From positions 1 through 38,468 of the forward strand of contig CAZAKI010000018.1 in assembly GCA_964485855.1 (NCBI GenBank): a stretch of 38,468 nt of DNA, written 5' to 3'. The stretch comes from UBA993 sp964485855. Lineage in GTDB: Bacteria > Bacillota > Dethiobacteria > DTU022. Under the pieces are notes generated by a model. The model was not told where the DNA came from and ran no database searches. It saw only the letters and a program-made list of their open reading frames with translations. Positions 9,137 through 16,074 of the stretch are shown one piece after another. The translations under genes and the position numbers were made by a program. Position 1 is the first letter of the stretch. Each line of letters begins with the position of its first letter.

Positions 9137-9142
9137 TATAAT
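9137..9142 (+). promoter_or_regulatory. -10 box of the HU gene
   Basis: A perfect TATAAT 25 bases upstream of the start codon. No convincing -35 hexamer is seen at the right distance. The short leader contains only the ribosome site. Confidence 0.45.
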
Positions 9143-9167
9143 CATAAATCGAGAGGAGAAAGACTGC

Positions 9168-9440
9168 ATGAACAAAAAAGAGTTAATCGATTTGGTTGCT
9201 GAAAAAGCAGATCTCAGCAAAAAGACAAGTGAATCAGCTGTTGCGTCAATAATTGAGGGGATCAGTGATGCCTTAGCTAAAGGGGATAAGGTTCAGCTGG
9301 TTGGCTTCGGGACATTCGAAGTAAGACAGCGCCAGGCCCGTGAAGGACGTAATCCAAGCACAGGCGAAAAAATAAAGATTGCCGCCCAAAAAGTGCCGGC
9401 CTTCAAAGCCGGGAAGGCTTTAAAAGATAAAGTAAATTAA
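9168..9440 (+). CDS. hup: HU family DNA-binding protein
   Basis: A 90-residue histone-like protein that bends and compacts DNA as a dimer. It starts MNKKELIDLVAEKADLSKK and has the HU beta-arm signature GFGTFEVRQRQAREGRNPSTGEKI, which carries the Arg-Asn-Pro that intercalates DNA. Length is exactly that of bacterial HU. The ATG at 9168 follows GAGAGGAGAAAGACTGC; longer in-frame extensions upstream have no family match. The gene is monocistronic, with its own -10 box and a strong terminator, and lies between two REP copies. Confidence 0.95.
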   Translation: MNKKELIDLVAEKADLSKKTSESAVASIIEGISDALAKGDKVQLVGFGTFEVRQRQAREGRNPSTGEKIKIAAQKVPAFKAGKALKDKVN

Positions 9441-9463
9441 CTTAAATAGATTAGCAAGTAGTT

Positions 9464-9509
9464 GCGGTGGGATAACATTCATTTCTAAAGTTATCCCACC
9501 GTTTTATTT
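9464..9509 (+). terminator. Terminator of the HU gene
   Basis: CGGTGGGATAAC (9465-9476) pairs perfectly with GTTATCCCACCG (9490-9501), followed by TTTTATTT. A 12-bp stem 25 bases after the stop. Confidence 0.9.
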
Positions 9510-9549
9510 AGACTGCAAAACCGAGTCAAGGCAGCAAGACAGGGGGATG

Positions 9550-9576
9550 AAGACAGGGGGACGTTTCACTTGTCTT
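9550..9576 (+). repeat. REP-like palindrome, copy 3 (5' flank of the RAYT gene)
   Basis: AAGACAG...TTGTCTT around the shared core, with one mismatch in the right arm. A partial head AAGACAGGGGGATG (9536-9549) precedes it directly, as at copy 2. It lies 45 bases upstream of the transposase start and is inverted relative to the copy at its 3' end. Confidence 0.85.
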
Positions 9577-9621
9577 GCTTTATTTTTATTGATATATTTT
9601 AGCGGGAGGTGTGCATCTCAT

Positions 9622-10383
9622 ATGGCAAGACTGGCAAGAGAAAAAAGCGAGACTGGTATTTACCATATTATGCTGAGAGGTCTAGATAAGCGAAATATCT
9701 TTTTAGATGATGAAGATCGCTTAAAGTTCATTGACAGCATGATTAAAGCTATGGGAAAGGGTAACTTTGAGCTGTACGGTTATTGTCTTATGGGTAATCA
9801 TGTTCATCTGCTATTGAAGGCTGTTGAAGAACCTGGCACTGTCTTAAAAAGGATTACTGTCGGATATGTTGGCTGGAATAATAGAAAATACGAAAGGACA
9901 GGGCATCTTTTCCAGAACCGATACTTAAGTGAACCTGTAGAATCAGAAAGTTACCTCTTAACTGTGCTCCGGTATATTCATCAAAATCCTTTGAAAGCTG
10001 GAATGGTTAAGAACATCGAAGACTATAGATGGAGCAGCTATCAGCAATATGAAAAGTTTTATAAGGGACAGTCTCCTTTTATCAGTGGAGAGTTGATAAA
10101 AGCCTATTTTAAAACGCTTGATCATTTCAGGACTTTCATGTGTGCGGCTAATGAAGACCAGTGTCTGGAAGAGAATCGTGTTGTGAAGTATAACGACAAA
10201 AGATTGCGAGAGCTTATAATTAATAAATACGCTATCCGAGATATTAAATCGATTCCCAAAAAAGAACAGGACGCTATGATAAAAGAAATATATAGCAATA
10301 TTGAAACGAGCATCAGGCAGTTAAGTAGGGTTTTAGGTATAGGAAAAACGGCCATTGAAAGAGTAGTAAAACAAGACAGATGA
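9622..10383 (+). CDS. REP-associated tyrosine transposase (RAYT, Y1/HUH)
   Basis: A 253-residue single-strand transposase of the IS200/IS605-related RAYT group, which is thought to cut and spread REP palindromes. The HUH motif is HVH (residues 60-62, in GYCLMGNHVHLLLK) and the nucleophile is probably Tyr118 in LRYIHQNPLKAGMV. The C-terminal 60 residues form a helix-turn-helix-like domain (ETSIRQLSRVLGIGKTAIERVV), as in many RAYTs. The ATG at 9622 follows GGGAGGT; the longer frame from 9547 begins inside a REP and lacks a ribosome site. The last codons (KQDR) and the TGA stop lie inside the 3' REP copy. No inactivating change is visible, so it may be active. Confidence 0.92.
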   Translation: MARLAREKSETGIYHIMLRGLDKRNIFLDDEDRLKFIDSMIKAMGKGNFELYGYCLMGNHVHLLLKAVEEPGTVLKRITVGYVGWNNRKYERTGHLFQNRYLSEPVESESYLLTVLRYIHQNPLKAGMVKNIEDYRWSSYQQYEKFYKGQSPFISGELIKAYFKTLDHFRTFMCAANEDQCLEENRVVKYNDKRLRELIINKYAIRDIKSIPKKEQDAMIKEIYSNIETSIRQLSRVLGIGKTAIERVVKQDR

Positions 10384-10399
10384 AACGTCCCCGTGTCTT
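10373..10399 (-). repeat. REP-like palindrome, copy 4 (3' end of the RAYT gene)
   Basis: Inverted relative to copies 1-3. The stop codon of the transposase (10381-10383) is part of the repeat. On the G-rich strand the left arm reads AAGACAC, a variant shared with the copies flanking the N gap. Confidence 0.88.
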
Positions 10400-10424
10400 T
10401 TCTTTTACGAAAGGGTGATTAGCG

Positions 10425-11276
10425 ATGTCTGGTAGTGATAATCGAAATGCAGTGCTTTTTTACTTTTCCGGCACCGGTAATACGTGGTGGGTTTCGGAAG
10501 AGTTGGCCGGAAAGCTTAAGGAAAAGGGGTTTCAATGTCAAGTTTATTCAATCGAAGCTGTCAGATCGGAAGCCGTGGCTGATCTGATTAATGATTCTTG
10601 CCTGGTTGGTTTTGGTTATCCTATTCATGGTTCTGATTTGCCCCAGTTAATGAAAGATTTTATTGCGACCTTGCCTCAAACTGCCGGTAAAAAGGCATTT
10701 ACTTATTGTACCCAGTGGCTTTGGTCTGGAGATGGTGCAGCAATTGGCGCCTCAATGCTTGAGGAAAAAGGTTTTTTGGTTCAGTGGGGCGAGCACATTT
10801 TAATGCCTAATAATATTTCTGTCAGCATCGTTCGTCTGCCCTATACCAATGATCCGAAACGCCTGGCGGTAATCCGGAAGAGAGCCAGTAAAAGAATCGA
10901 GCGTTTTGCAGATTCTATTGCCAAGGGGAAAAGTTATAAAAGAGGGTTTAACTACCTGGCCTACTTGCTGGGATCTATGCAAAGGGTTCCATATCGTCAC
11001 TACTATAGTAGATTGCAGGATGACATTGCGGTAAATAAAGAGACTTGCATCAACTGTGGCGATTGTGTTCGCTTCTGTCCAGTCGGCAATCTTTATTATC
11101 TGCATGATAGCATTGAAACAAAGGGTACTTGTATACTCTGCAATCGATGTTATGATTTTTGCCCGGTAGCGGCTATCACTTATATGAAACGCGAGCATCG
11201 CCCTGAGCGGGGTGAACCCTATCGTGGCCCAATCGAAGATTTTGATCCCTCAGTTTTAATATCGCCAAGTAAGTAA
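10425..11276 (+). CDS. EFR1-type flavodoxin/ferredoxin fusion protein
   Basis: A 283-residue cytoplasmic electron-transfer protein. The N-terminal flavodoxin-like domain has the FMN phosphate loop YFSGTGNTWWVSEEL (residues 9-23). The C-terminal domain has two [4Fe-4S] motifs, CINCGDCVRFCPVG and CILCNRCYDFCPVA. This is the architecture called EFR1 in clostridia. The partner and reaction are unknown. The ribosome site AAAGGGTGATTAGCG supports the start. It begins 26 bases after a REP copy, so REP and gene may share a transcript. It converges on the minus-strand permease pair; no clear terminator lies between them. Confidence 0.88.
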   Translation: MSGSDNRNAVLFYFSGTGNTWWVSEELAGKLKEKGFQCQVYSIEAVRSEAVADLINDSCLVGFGYPIHGSDLPQLMKDFIATLPQTAGKKAFTYCTQWLWSGDGAAIGASMLEEKGFLVQWGEHILMPNNISVSIVRLPYTNDPKRLAVIRKRASKRIERFADSIAKGKSYKRGFNYLAYLLGSMQRVPYRHYYSRLQDDIAVNKETCINCGDCVRFCPVGNLYYLHDSIETKGTCILCNRCYDFCPVAAITYMKREHRPERGEPYRGPIEDFDPSVLISPSK

Positions 11277-11322
11277 ATTCATTAACAATTGAATAGCGAG
11301 ATCGATAATTCTAAAGGGCAGT

Positions 11323-11814
11323 TTAGCCAAATAATAAGTTGGCCAACAGGCCAACCAGAGAAGGGACGGCAATGTAGAGGCAGTATTTTAAGATTACAAA
11401 GCGCGGTCCAAGAAATGTAAGCTCATATGGAAGATGTCCAATATTAATCATACCCCAAGCAGTGATCATCGCGACTGCAGTTCCAGTTGACACAACGTCA
11501 CGGAAAACTGCATCAAAAAGTGGGAAAAAAGCATAAGGACCACCTTGGACAAGAGCGCCTACAGCGGGACCAATGATTAGTCCCTTCCAACCTGATCCAG
11601 GGCCAAGCCAGGTTTGCAATAGAGTTTTGGGGATTAACAGGTCAATAAAACCAACAATAATAAATGCAGATATGAGAAGGGGCAAAACGTTAATAAATAA
11701 CTTTTTTGCTTCCTTGACTCCTTCCCAGTGTTTTCCCTGCCGGAATGCAACAAAAAATACAACCAAGGCCATTACCGTTAAGGCTATTAATGCATTGTTA
11801 ATGATGCTCGCCAC
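11323..11814 (-). CDS. Half-size permease of the ArsP/UPF0718 type, second of a pair
   Basis: A 163-residue membrane protein with about four hydrophobic segments and the motif WLGPGSGWKGLIIGPAVGALVQGGPYAFFPL, typical of the PF03773 permease family. Family members are normally about twice as long, so this is half of the usual protein. It overlaps the end of its neighbour by 17 bases and shares the same motif order, so the two probably form a heterodimeric transporter. The first in-frame start is GTG 11814; the ribosome-like AAGGTGG would fit an ATT codon at 11802-11800 better. Substrate unknown. Confidence 0.75.
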   Translation of the reverse strand: MASIINNALIALTVMALVVFFVAFRQGKHWEGVKEAKKLFINVLPLLISAFIIVGFIDLLIPKTLLQTWLGPGSGWKGLIIGPAVGALVQGGPYAFFPLFDAVFRDVVSTGTAVAMITAWGMINIGHLPYELTFLGPRFVILKYCLYIAVPSLVGLLANLLFG

Positions 11815-12346
11815 CTTTTTTAGGTTGGTCGGACTTCAGCTGCAGAAGTTTTATATCTTGCCTGATTGCATCAGCTAGGGTGGGCAAAAAGAGATCAACG
11901 AATGTTCCAGCTAAGACCGGAATAGGAAAGGTAAGTAAAAACCGGATCACAGTTATTTCAACCCCAACGAAAGCAATTTCGATCGGAAGGCGAGTTACAT
12001 TCCAGAGAGTTTTGGCAGCTACAAAGCTAACCATTGTTCCCACGTTGGCCCCTGATAAAGTAAGAGTTGCCATTAAAGGGTAAAAAAAGAATGGACCACC
12101 TGGGACCAGCGCTCCAAGCAGGGAGCCTAAAAAAGGGCCTTTCCAGCCTGCTTCCTTGCCGAGCCACTTGGAAACCACCCTGTTGGGAATTGATACGGAT
12201 ACCAGACCGGCAACTAGAAAAGCGAGAATTAAAATCGGCAGTAACTCGATCAATTTCAAGCTGCCACCAATGAAACCCTTGCCAACCAGAGCAGGTCCAC
12301 CCTGCAGATAGGCGATCAGAATCAACAGTCCGGCGATAACCGCCAT
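11798..12346 (-). CDS. Half-size permease of the ArsP/UPF0718 type, first of a pair
   Basis: A 182-residue membrane protein with the family motif WLGKEAGWKGPFLGSLLGALVPGGPFFFYPL and a second conserved block, GTMVSFVAAKTLWNVTRLPIEIAFVG. The charged C-terminal tail ends KKGGEHH. It is the upstream member of a tandem of two related half-permeases. The ATG at 12346 lacks a ribosome site, whereas a strong GGGAGG sits eight bases before an in-frame ATT at 12367-12365, giving a possible seven-residue extension. Possible roles include metalloid or organic solute export. Confidence 0.75.
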   Translation of the reverse strand: MAVIAGLLILIAYLQGGPALVGKGFIGGSLKLIELLPILILAFLVAGLVSVSIPNRVVSKWLGKEAGWKGPFLGSLLGALVPGGPFFFYPLMATLTLSGANVGTMVSFVAAKTLWNVTRLPIEIAFVGVEITVIRFLLTFPIPVLAGTFVDLFLPTLADAIRQDIKLLQLKSDQPKKGGEHH

Positions 12347-12604
12347 ACCCGCAGTAGTTTTATTAATTGTTATTTCCTCCCGTTTTAAGGCTTTTCAATT
12401 CATTTCGGTTTTTTTCTATATAGATCTCACGAAAACCTGCCGAATTAATTGCGAGAAAGATAATAATTAAAGGGTGACATTTATTTTGTATTTCATTTAT
12501 CTCTAAATTAAAAGGAAGGGAGAGCACCCTTGCCGCCAAATTTAATGTCATCAATGATGATTGCTTCTCCAGCTATTTCTTCTAAATTGAATGATGAAAA
12601 TAAC

Positions 12605-12631
12605 AAGACAGATGAAACGTCCCCCTGTCTT
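12605..12631 (-). repeat. REP-like palindrome, copy 5
   Basis: Perfect arms AAGACAG and CTGTCTT in the inverted orientation, with an extra half-arm CTGTCTTG at 12638-12645. It sits in the gap between the permease pair and the methyltransferase-like gene. Apart from the repeat I see nothing in 12374-12689. Confidence 0.85.
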
Positions 12632-12689
12632 GATTCTGCTGTCTTGATTTTCTCTTGCTTGATGTTTTGCGTAGGGAGGATCGTGGTAA

Positions 12690-13385
12690 TTACCAAATTA
12701 AGGGCAATAAACGATACTTGGTGCTCTGGATATAATTATTGTAGCCAGGCAGTTCTTTTTGCAGGGTTTTGTCCTCCAGGGAGGTACGCAGGACAAATAA
12801 TATCATCAATGCAAAAGCTGGAATAAGACCCCAGATAGAACCGAAATAGAAGGGAATGCCAAGATACATCCACATTGCGCCCGCATAACCAGGATGTCTG
12901 ATTAATCGGTATGGGCCACTGGTGATAACGTAATGGCCACGATCGGTTTGGATGCGAACGATTCCAGAGAAAAACTTGTTTTCAAGAAAGGCCCAGGTCG
13001 AAAACAGCAAACCGAAGATTAGAATGATCAAACCAAGGATATTAATTGATTCATCTAGATCAGGGCTCCAACCGAAGCGAACATCAAGGCTTGAAACTAG
13101 TAAGACAAGGATTGGGCCAATCAAACCGACCATTAACATTAAATACTTATCCCAGGTCTTAGCGTCGCTAGCCTCAAAAGATCTGGCTCGTTCAGCCAAT
13201 ATGCCCGGATTCTTTCTGGCTACCAGTAGACGGCTGCCAACTATCGACAAAAAAGTTAATGCGGCATAAATCCATCCGGGAGTCCAATCAATGCGGCTTA
13301 CAACCAACAGGGGAAGGATAGCAAAAAAGATGCTAATCAGCAGAAAGGATAGCACATCACCAGGGGTAATATTGAGCTTACTCAT
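12690..13385 (-). CDS. Isoprenylcysteine carboxyl methyltransferase-like membrane protein
   Basis: A 231-residue integral membrane protein with about five to six hydrophobic segments. The C-terminal block GHYVITSGPYRLIRHPGYAG followed by LRTSLEDKTLQKELPGYNNY is the AdoMet-binding signature of the ICMT/PEMT-like methyltransferases (RHPxYxG plus E-x3-L-x4-G-Y-x2-Y). Bacterial members are mostly uncharacterised and may methylate lipids or small molecules. The ATG at 13385 has AGGAG six bases upstream; a TTG just before it is unlikely to be used. It stands alone between a REP copy and the PAQR gene. Confidence 0.85.
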   Translation of the reverse strand: MSKLNITPGDVLSFLLISIFFAILPLLVVSRIDWTPGWIYAALTFLSIVGSRLLVARKNPGILAERARSFEASDAKTWDKYLMLMVGLIGPILVLLVSSLDVRFGWSPDLDESINILGLIILIFGLLFSTWAFLENKFFSGIVRIQTDRGHYVITSGPYRLIRHPGYAGAMWMYLGIPFYFGSIWGLIPAFALMILFVLRTSLEDKTLQKELPGYNNYIQSTKYRLLPLIW

Positions 13386-13537
13386 CAAGATCTCCTCTTT
13401 CCACTATCGTAGATGTGGAGAATGAAAAATTCATTACACTGTCTTAACTGAATTATTCATGACAATAATCAGCTACTTAAATCGAAAATGTAAGCGCCAT
13501 AGCTAAATGAAGATGTATTATTTTCAGGCGATACTGG

Positions 13538-14167
13538 TTATATTTTTAGCGGTATGACGTAAAAAAAGATAGTGAAGAAATGACAGATGCTGCCACCGAG
13601 AACGAATAGGTGCCAGATAGCATGCATCAAGAGGCGTTCCCGTCCAGCGTAGAAGATCATCCCCAAAGTATATGATAGTCCGCCAGCGCCTAATAAAACT
13701 ATGCCACCCCTGCTCAAACCCCGGAAGAGATCGCCGATGGAAAAGACAATCAACCAACCCATCAAGAGATAGAACAGGGTGGATATGACCACATGTCGGT
13801 TGATGAAAAAAATTTTGTATAGAATACCGAGAATGGCTAATCCCCATATGACGCCAAACATTACCCACCCACGCGCACCCTGCAGTGTAACCAGGGTAAA
13901 TGGGGTGTAGGTTCCGGCTATCAGCAAGTAAATTGCTGAGTGGTCGATAATACGCAAGATTCGTTTTGTTTCAGGTGCCTGGATAGCATGATATAGAGTG
14001 GATGCCAAATAAAGCAAAACTAAGGTAGAACCATAGATACTGACACTGACAATATGCCAGGCATTACCGTAGATGGCAGCAAAAACTACCAGCAGCACCA
14101 AACCGGCAATGGCCAGCAGTGCACCGATGCCATGCGTCACCGAGTTTGCTATTTCATTGATCATGTT
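13538..14167 (-). CDS. Hemolysin III / PAQR family membrane protein
   Basis: A 209-residue, seven-helix membrane protein of the HlyIII/PAQR family. The family's metal-site residues are present: STLYHA after the second helix, DHSAIYLLIAGTYTPF, and the C-terminal HAIWHLFVLGGSICHF. Bacterial members have been linked to membrane fluidity and hydrolase-like activity; the name hemolysin is historical. The ATG at 14167 gives the usual start (MINEIANSVTHGIGA); a GTG at 14188 would add seven basic residues but lies almost at the predicted transcription start. Confidence 0.9.
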   Translation of the reverse strand, partial: NMINEIANSVTHGIGALLAIAGLVLLVVFAAIYGNAWHIVSVSIYGSTLVLLYLASTLYHAIQAPETKRILRIIDHSAIYLLIAGTYTPFTLVTLQGARGWVMFGVIWGLAILGILYKIFFINRHVVISTLFYLLMGWLIVFSIGDLFRGLSRGGIVLLGAGGLSYTLGMIFYAGRERLLMHAIWHLFVLGGSICHFFTIFFYVIPLKI

Positions 14168-14190
14168 AATCCGTCTGCTTTTTTCCACTG

Positions 14191-14225
14191 CCGCTGATTA
14201 TAACATGCTTAAAATCGGCTTGTCT
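14191..14225 (-). promoter_or_regulatory. Promoter of the PAQR gene
   Basis: On the minus strand TAGACA, 18 bases, TATAAT, ending about 30 bases before the ATG at 14167. A good sigma-A-type match. Confidence 0.55.
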
Positions 14226-14247
14226 ATTTGATAATGGGATTATTTTG

Positions 14248-14291
14248 AATCCTTTTAGTCCTTTACCTTGGAATAAAGTAATAAAAGGATT
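14248..14291. promoter_or_regulatory. Imperfect inverted repeat upstream of the amidase
   Basis: AATCCTTTTA and TAAAAGGATT (10-bp arms) enclose a second nested pair, CTTTA and TAAAG. It lies between the divergent PAQR and amidase genes, 85 bases before the amidase start. It could be an operator or a leader hairpin; nothing in the sequence decides. Confidence 0.3.
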
Positions 14292-14376
14292 TTGATTGAT
14301 CACGCAGAAAAAATAATAATGTTTCTTTGTATGAATTCCTTTGGATGATTTTAGGCGGTAAGGGGAGCTGATCCTG

Positions 14377-15810
14377 ATGAATGAAATTTCAAAGCTTTTT
14401 TACAAACCGGCTTATGAAATTGCCGAAATAGTAAAAAACAAGAAAATATCGCCAGTGGAAGTGGTTAATGCTTTTCTTAAACGGATTGAAAAGATTAATC
14501 CGCTAATTAATGCTTATTGTACGGTTGCAGGGGAGCAGGCTTTGCAGGCGGCACGTAGTCTGGAAAAGGTCATCAATACCGGCCGGCCGGCCGGGCCGTT
14601 AGCCGGAGTGCCGGTTTCAATTAAAGATGTAACTTTTACAAAAGGAATTCGAACAACTTTTGGCTCGAAACTTTACCGTAACTATGTGCCGGAATTTGAT
14701 TCTTTGGTAGTTGAGCGCTTGAAGGCGGCCGGGGCAATAATCATCGGTAAAACTAATACGCCGGAGTTCGCTGCCGGTGGTTCAACTTATAATGATCTCT
14801 TTGGTCCTACCAGCACTCCCTGGAATAAAGCCTATAACAGCGGTGGTTCAAGTGGTGGTTCGGCTGCCGCGGTTTCTGCAGGTCTTTGTGCTACAGCCGA
14901 GGGGAATGATCTTGGTGGTTCGCTCAGAATCCCGGCCAGCTTTTGTGGTATTGTCGGGATGCGGCCTTCGCCCGGCCGGATTCCCTTTTATCCCAATGAT
15001 CTCTACTGGGATACTATGTCTCTTGAAGGACCAATGGCAAGGAATATTAAAGATCTGGCTTTGATGCTCGACATCATGGCAGGGCCTGACATTCGAAGCC
15101 CAGTGGCGCTGATGCCGAAGGAGAGTAGTTATTTTGCATGTATAGAGCAAATGGAAAATAGTAAATGCAGTCAAAAAGTAGCTTGGAGTGATAATTTAGG
15201 CTTAACACCTGTCGACACAGAAGTGCTGAAAGTAGCCAGGACATCAATCGGTGTATTTGAAGAAATGGGCTGCACGGTGGTAGAAGACAGTCTTGATTTC
15301 CAAGGATTACATGATACTGCCACCATTTTACGAGGAGTCCGTTATGCTGCCCTCTACCAAGATGAACTGGACAAACCGGAGTTTCTTGAGCAGGTCAATC
15401 CCAATATTATTAAAAATGCCCGACAGGGTTTGGAGCTAAGCGCATCCCAGATTGCCAAAGCTGAGCAACATCGCTCGAGACTCTGGCAAATGATGATAGC
15501 CTTTTTTGATTCTTATGACCTGATAGCGGTGCCAACGGTGCCAATAAAGCCTTTTCTGTTGGATACTTCGTATCCGACTGAAATAAATGGTCAGGAAATG
15601 AAAAGTTACATTGATTGGATTATGCTGACTTATGCTTTTTCGGTTACAGGGCTGCCGGTGATTAGCATTCCCTGTGGTTGGACTGATGACGGATTCCCGG
15701 TCGGTTTGCAAATTGCCGGCAAACCGGGAGGCGAACGTGAGTTGTTGCTGGCTGCAGCTTGTTTCGAAAAATATAAACCCTGGTCTGATCTTCGGCCGCC
15801 GTTGGAATAA
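14377..15810 (+). CDS. Amidase-signature family amidohydrolase
   Basis: A 477-residue amidase (GatA/AtzE-like fold) hydrolysing an unknown amide. The Ser-cisSer-Lys triad is complete: Lys83 (VPVSIKDV), Ser158 (NSGGSSGGSAAAV) and Ser182 (DLGGSLRIPAS), with the same 75- and 24-residue spacing as the GatA triad. No gatB or gatC is nearby and the active-site loop reads GNDLGGS rather than GTDTGGS, so a catabolic amidase is more likely than the tRNA amidotransferase subunit. The ribosome site AAGGGGAGCTGATCCTG fits the start. It lies upstream of an M20 amidohydrolase; both may act on ureido or amide nitrogen, but the assembly gap separates them. Confidence 0.9.
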   Translation: MNEISKLFYKPAYEIAEIVKNKKISPVEVVNAFLKRIEKINPLINAYCTVAGEQALQAARSLEKVINTGRPAGPLAGVPVSIKDVTFTKGIRTTFGSKLYRNYVPEFDSLVVERLKAAGAIIIGKTNTPEFAAGGSTYNDLFGPTSTPWNKAYNSGGSSGGSAAAVSAGLCATAEGNDLGGSLRIPASFCGIVGMRPSPGRIPFYPNDLYWDTMSLEGPMARNIKDLALMLDIMAGPDIRSPVALMPKESSYFACIEQMENSKCSQKVAWSDNLGLTPVDTEVLKVARTSIGVFEEMGCTVVEDSLDFQGLHDTATILRGVRYAALYQDELDKPEFLEQVNPNIIKNARQGLELSASQIAKAEQHRSRLWQMMIAFFDSYDLIAVPTVPIKPFLLDTSYPTEINGQEMKSYIDWIMLTYAFSVTGLPVISIPCGWTDDGFPVGLQIAGKPGGERELLLAAACFEKYKPWSDLRPPLE

Positions 15811-15885
15811 AATATCAATGATCAATAATAGATAGCGATTATGTTCTTAAAATAAAGGAGCGGGTAATACTGCTTAGAAAAAAAG

Positions 15886-15912
15886 AAGACAGATGAAACG
15901 TCCCCGTGTCTT
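15886..15912 (-). repeat. REP-like palindrome, copy 6 (left edge of the gap)
   Basis: A complete inverted-orientation copy with the AAGACAC variant arm, ending exactly where the N run begins. Confidence 0.85.
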
Positions 15913-16012
15913 NNNNNNNNNNNNNNNNNNNNNNNNNNNNNNNNNNNNNNNNNNNNNNNNNNNNNNNNNNNNNNNNNNNNNNNNNNNNNNNNNNNNNNNN
16001 NNNNNNNNNNNN
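15913..16012. other. Assembly gap of 100 N
   Basis: Exactly 100 unknown bases, the usual placeholder for a gap of undetermined size. Both edges are in the same orientation of the same repeat, so the assembler broke on the REP. Any apparent reading frame across it is meaningless. Confidence 0.98.
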
Positions 16013-16026
16013 CGTCCCCGTGTCTT
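16013..16026 (-). repeat. REP-like palindrome, copy 7 (partial, right edge of the gap)
   Basis: CGTCCCCGTGTCTT, the right half of an inverted-orientation copy; its left half falls in the gap. Two direct copies therefore flank the unknown sequence. Confidence 0.8.
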
Positions 16027-16074
16027 GTTTTTTGGTTTATTATTTGAAGATTACTTGGTAAAGGGGTTATAAAG

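Noticed and set aside
9021..9167. N-terminal extension of HU
   Set aside because: The extra residues match nothing in the family; the ATG at 9168 has a good ribosome site and gives the standard 90-residue protein.
9547..9621. N-terminal extension of the RAYT transposase beginning inside a REP
   Set aside because: It starts in repeat sequence without a ribosome site, and family members begin at or near the MARLAREKS start.
12363..12696. Short minus-strand frames between the permease pair and the methyltransferase-like gene
   Set aside because: They overlap each other and a REP, have no ribosome sites, and resemble no protein family.
14377..15810. Calling the amidase GatA
   Set aside because: The triad is shared by the whole amidase-signature family, gatB and gatC are absent nearby, and the gene lies in a nitrogen-salvage setting.
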